Source: Mesostigma viride
Lineage: Eukaryota > Streptophyta > Mesostigmatophyceae > Mesostigmatales > Mesostigmataceae
DNA length: 64,000 bases
Direction of reading: 5' to 3'
Assembly (NCBI GenBank): GCA_009746045.1
Contig: RPFO01000744.1
Coordinates: forward strand, 803,635-867,634
Under the pieces are notes generated by a model. The model worked only from the letters and a program-made list of their open reading frames with translations, made no database searches and had not been told where the DNA came from. This document shows positions 41,102 to 64,000 of this stretch, one piece after another (position 1 is the first letter of the stretch; the number at the start of each line of letters is the position of its first letter). A program made the position numbers and the translations under genes.

Positions 41102-41330
41102 TGTCAAGGTTCAGCTGTCGTAACCGGACAAATTACAAGGACTCCCACAGAGATAGGCCACGTCTCCCGACCCTTCTGTACTGTCAAGGTTCAGCTGTCG
41201 TAACCGGACAAATTACAAGGACTCCCACAGAGATAGGCCACGTCTCCCGACCCTTCTGTACTGTCAAGGTTCAGCTGTCGTAACCGGACAAATTACAAGG
41301 ATTCCCACAGAGATAGGCCACGTTTCCCGC
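41102..41330. repeat. 80-bp tandem repeat, three copies
   Basis: Units starting TGTCAAGGTTCAGCTGTCGT at 41102, 41182 and 41262, almost identical, between the two telomere-like runs. Confidence 0.9.
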
Positions 41331-41402
41331 TATCCAAAGCCAAGCTGATCTCGTATCCCCAAACAACTGTTATCCAGGGGCTGCCTCCTCTCCGCGGCGT
41401 TC

Positions 41403-41421
41403 TAGGGTTTAGGGTTTAGGG
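41403..41421 (+). repeat. second interstitial telomere-like run
   Basis: AGGGTTTAGGGTTTAGGG, about 2.5 units. Confidence 0.8.
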
Positions 41422-41587
41422 TATGCCCAGTAACGAGCCTCCTCTCTGTCACCTGTCACCAACCTGGTCGCCAGCATACATCCCAGGCAGCCTGGGAACA
41501 GGTGTCAAGGCATGCAACCACACGCAGGAGCACCCGCCGGCAGCGACAACAAGCTGAACGATCCTCGTCTGCTAGTGTGGCATGCCT

Positions 41588-41872
41588 TGATCAGTGGATC
41601 AGCCCATCAAACTGTCCTAGTCAGCGCGACTATATAGCTATACGTGCCAAACAGTGATGATCAGTGGATCAGCCCATCAAACTGTCCTAGTCAGCACGAC
41701 TAGATAGCTATACGTGCCAAACAGTGATGATCAGTGGATCAGCCCATCAAACTGTCCTAGTCAGCGCGACTATATAGCTATACGTGCCAAACAGTGATGA
41801 TCAGTGGATCAGCCCATCAAACTGTCCTAGTCAGCACGACTAGATAGCTATACGTGCCAAACCGTGATGTAC
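41588..41872. repeat. 70-bp tandem repeat, four copies
   Basis: Units starting TGATCAGTGGATCAGCCCAT at 41588, 41658, 41728 and 41798. Odd and even copies share variants (GCGCGACTATATAG against GCACGACTAGATAG), so the last step was duplication of a two-unit block. Confidence 0.9.
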
Positions 41873-41919
41873 TAGGCATCATGATCGGTTCGCTCCTCTC
41901 TCGATTCATCCAGGCAACC

Positions 41920-64000
<22,081 letters not shown>

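Noticed and set aside
41049-41872. CRISPR-like array
   Set aside because: Units are contiguous tandem copies with no variable spacers, and the genome is eukaryotic.

Overview
This is nuclear DNA from an intron-rich eukaryote, most likely a protist or alga. The evidence is spliced genes with GT-AG introns, an array of TTTAGGG-type telomeric repeats inside the chromosome, LINE and DIRS-type retroelements, and very large microsatellites. TTTAGGG is used by plants, green algae and several other algal lineages, so I do not name a species.

Layout. 1-3974: the 3' part of a DIRS-like retrotransposon of the PAT/Ngaro type (RT, RNase H, broken tyrosine recombinase, split direct repeats). 4524-5672 (+): the last two exons of an ATM1/ABCB7-type ABC transporter; the DIRS element seems to lie in or before one of its introns. 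6.8-8.3 kb: a decayed L1-like ORF1 and its 3' tail. 8433-10613 (-): an intronless protein with about 18 ankyrin repeats. 14.17-15.50 kb (+): four exons of a small unrecognised membrane protein behind a long CCAG repeat. 15.5-27.9 kb: repeat-dominated, with an intact L1-like ORF1 (-), a LINE RT C-terminus (-), several LINE 3' ends with hairpins, and a viroplasmin-like remnant. 27935-31864 (-): a 1309-residue protein joining a protein kinase, a HECT E3 ligase domain and an RZ-type zinc finger. 33.8 kb to the window end (-): a USP7-type deubiquitinase gene whose 5' part lies beyond the window.

The USP7 gene can be followed through sixteen exons (64000 down to 42054) that chain in phase from the catalytic core ([16 protein letters not shown]) into the C-terminal ubiquitin-like domains, ending near an LGLEH motif. 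Downstream lies a second, divergent set of the last exons (39.6-33.8 kb). Exon lengths and phases are kept there (167 nt, 201 nt, 337 plus 96 nt), although only about half the residues match. One USP7 intron holds a 899-bp near-perfect inverted repeat carrying two copies of an unknown gene, with a 586-bp TIR element inserted in only one arm, and next to it an opposite-strand MYND-finger gene.

The most unusual pattern is that the introns of the USP7 gene, and at least one other gene here, repeatedly contain tandem 'echoes' of the adjoining exon edge together with its splice site, from one to six extra copies each. Introns seem to have grown by tandem duplication of exon-intron junctions. A kinase/E3 ligase fusion next to a deubiquitinase also puts two ubiquitin-pathway genes side by side on the same strand.
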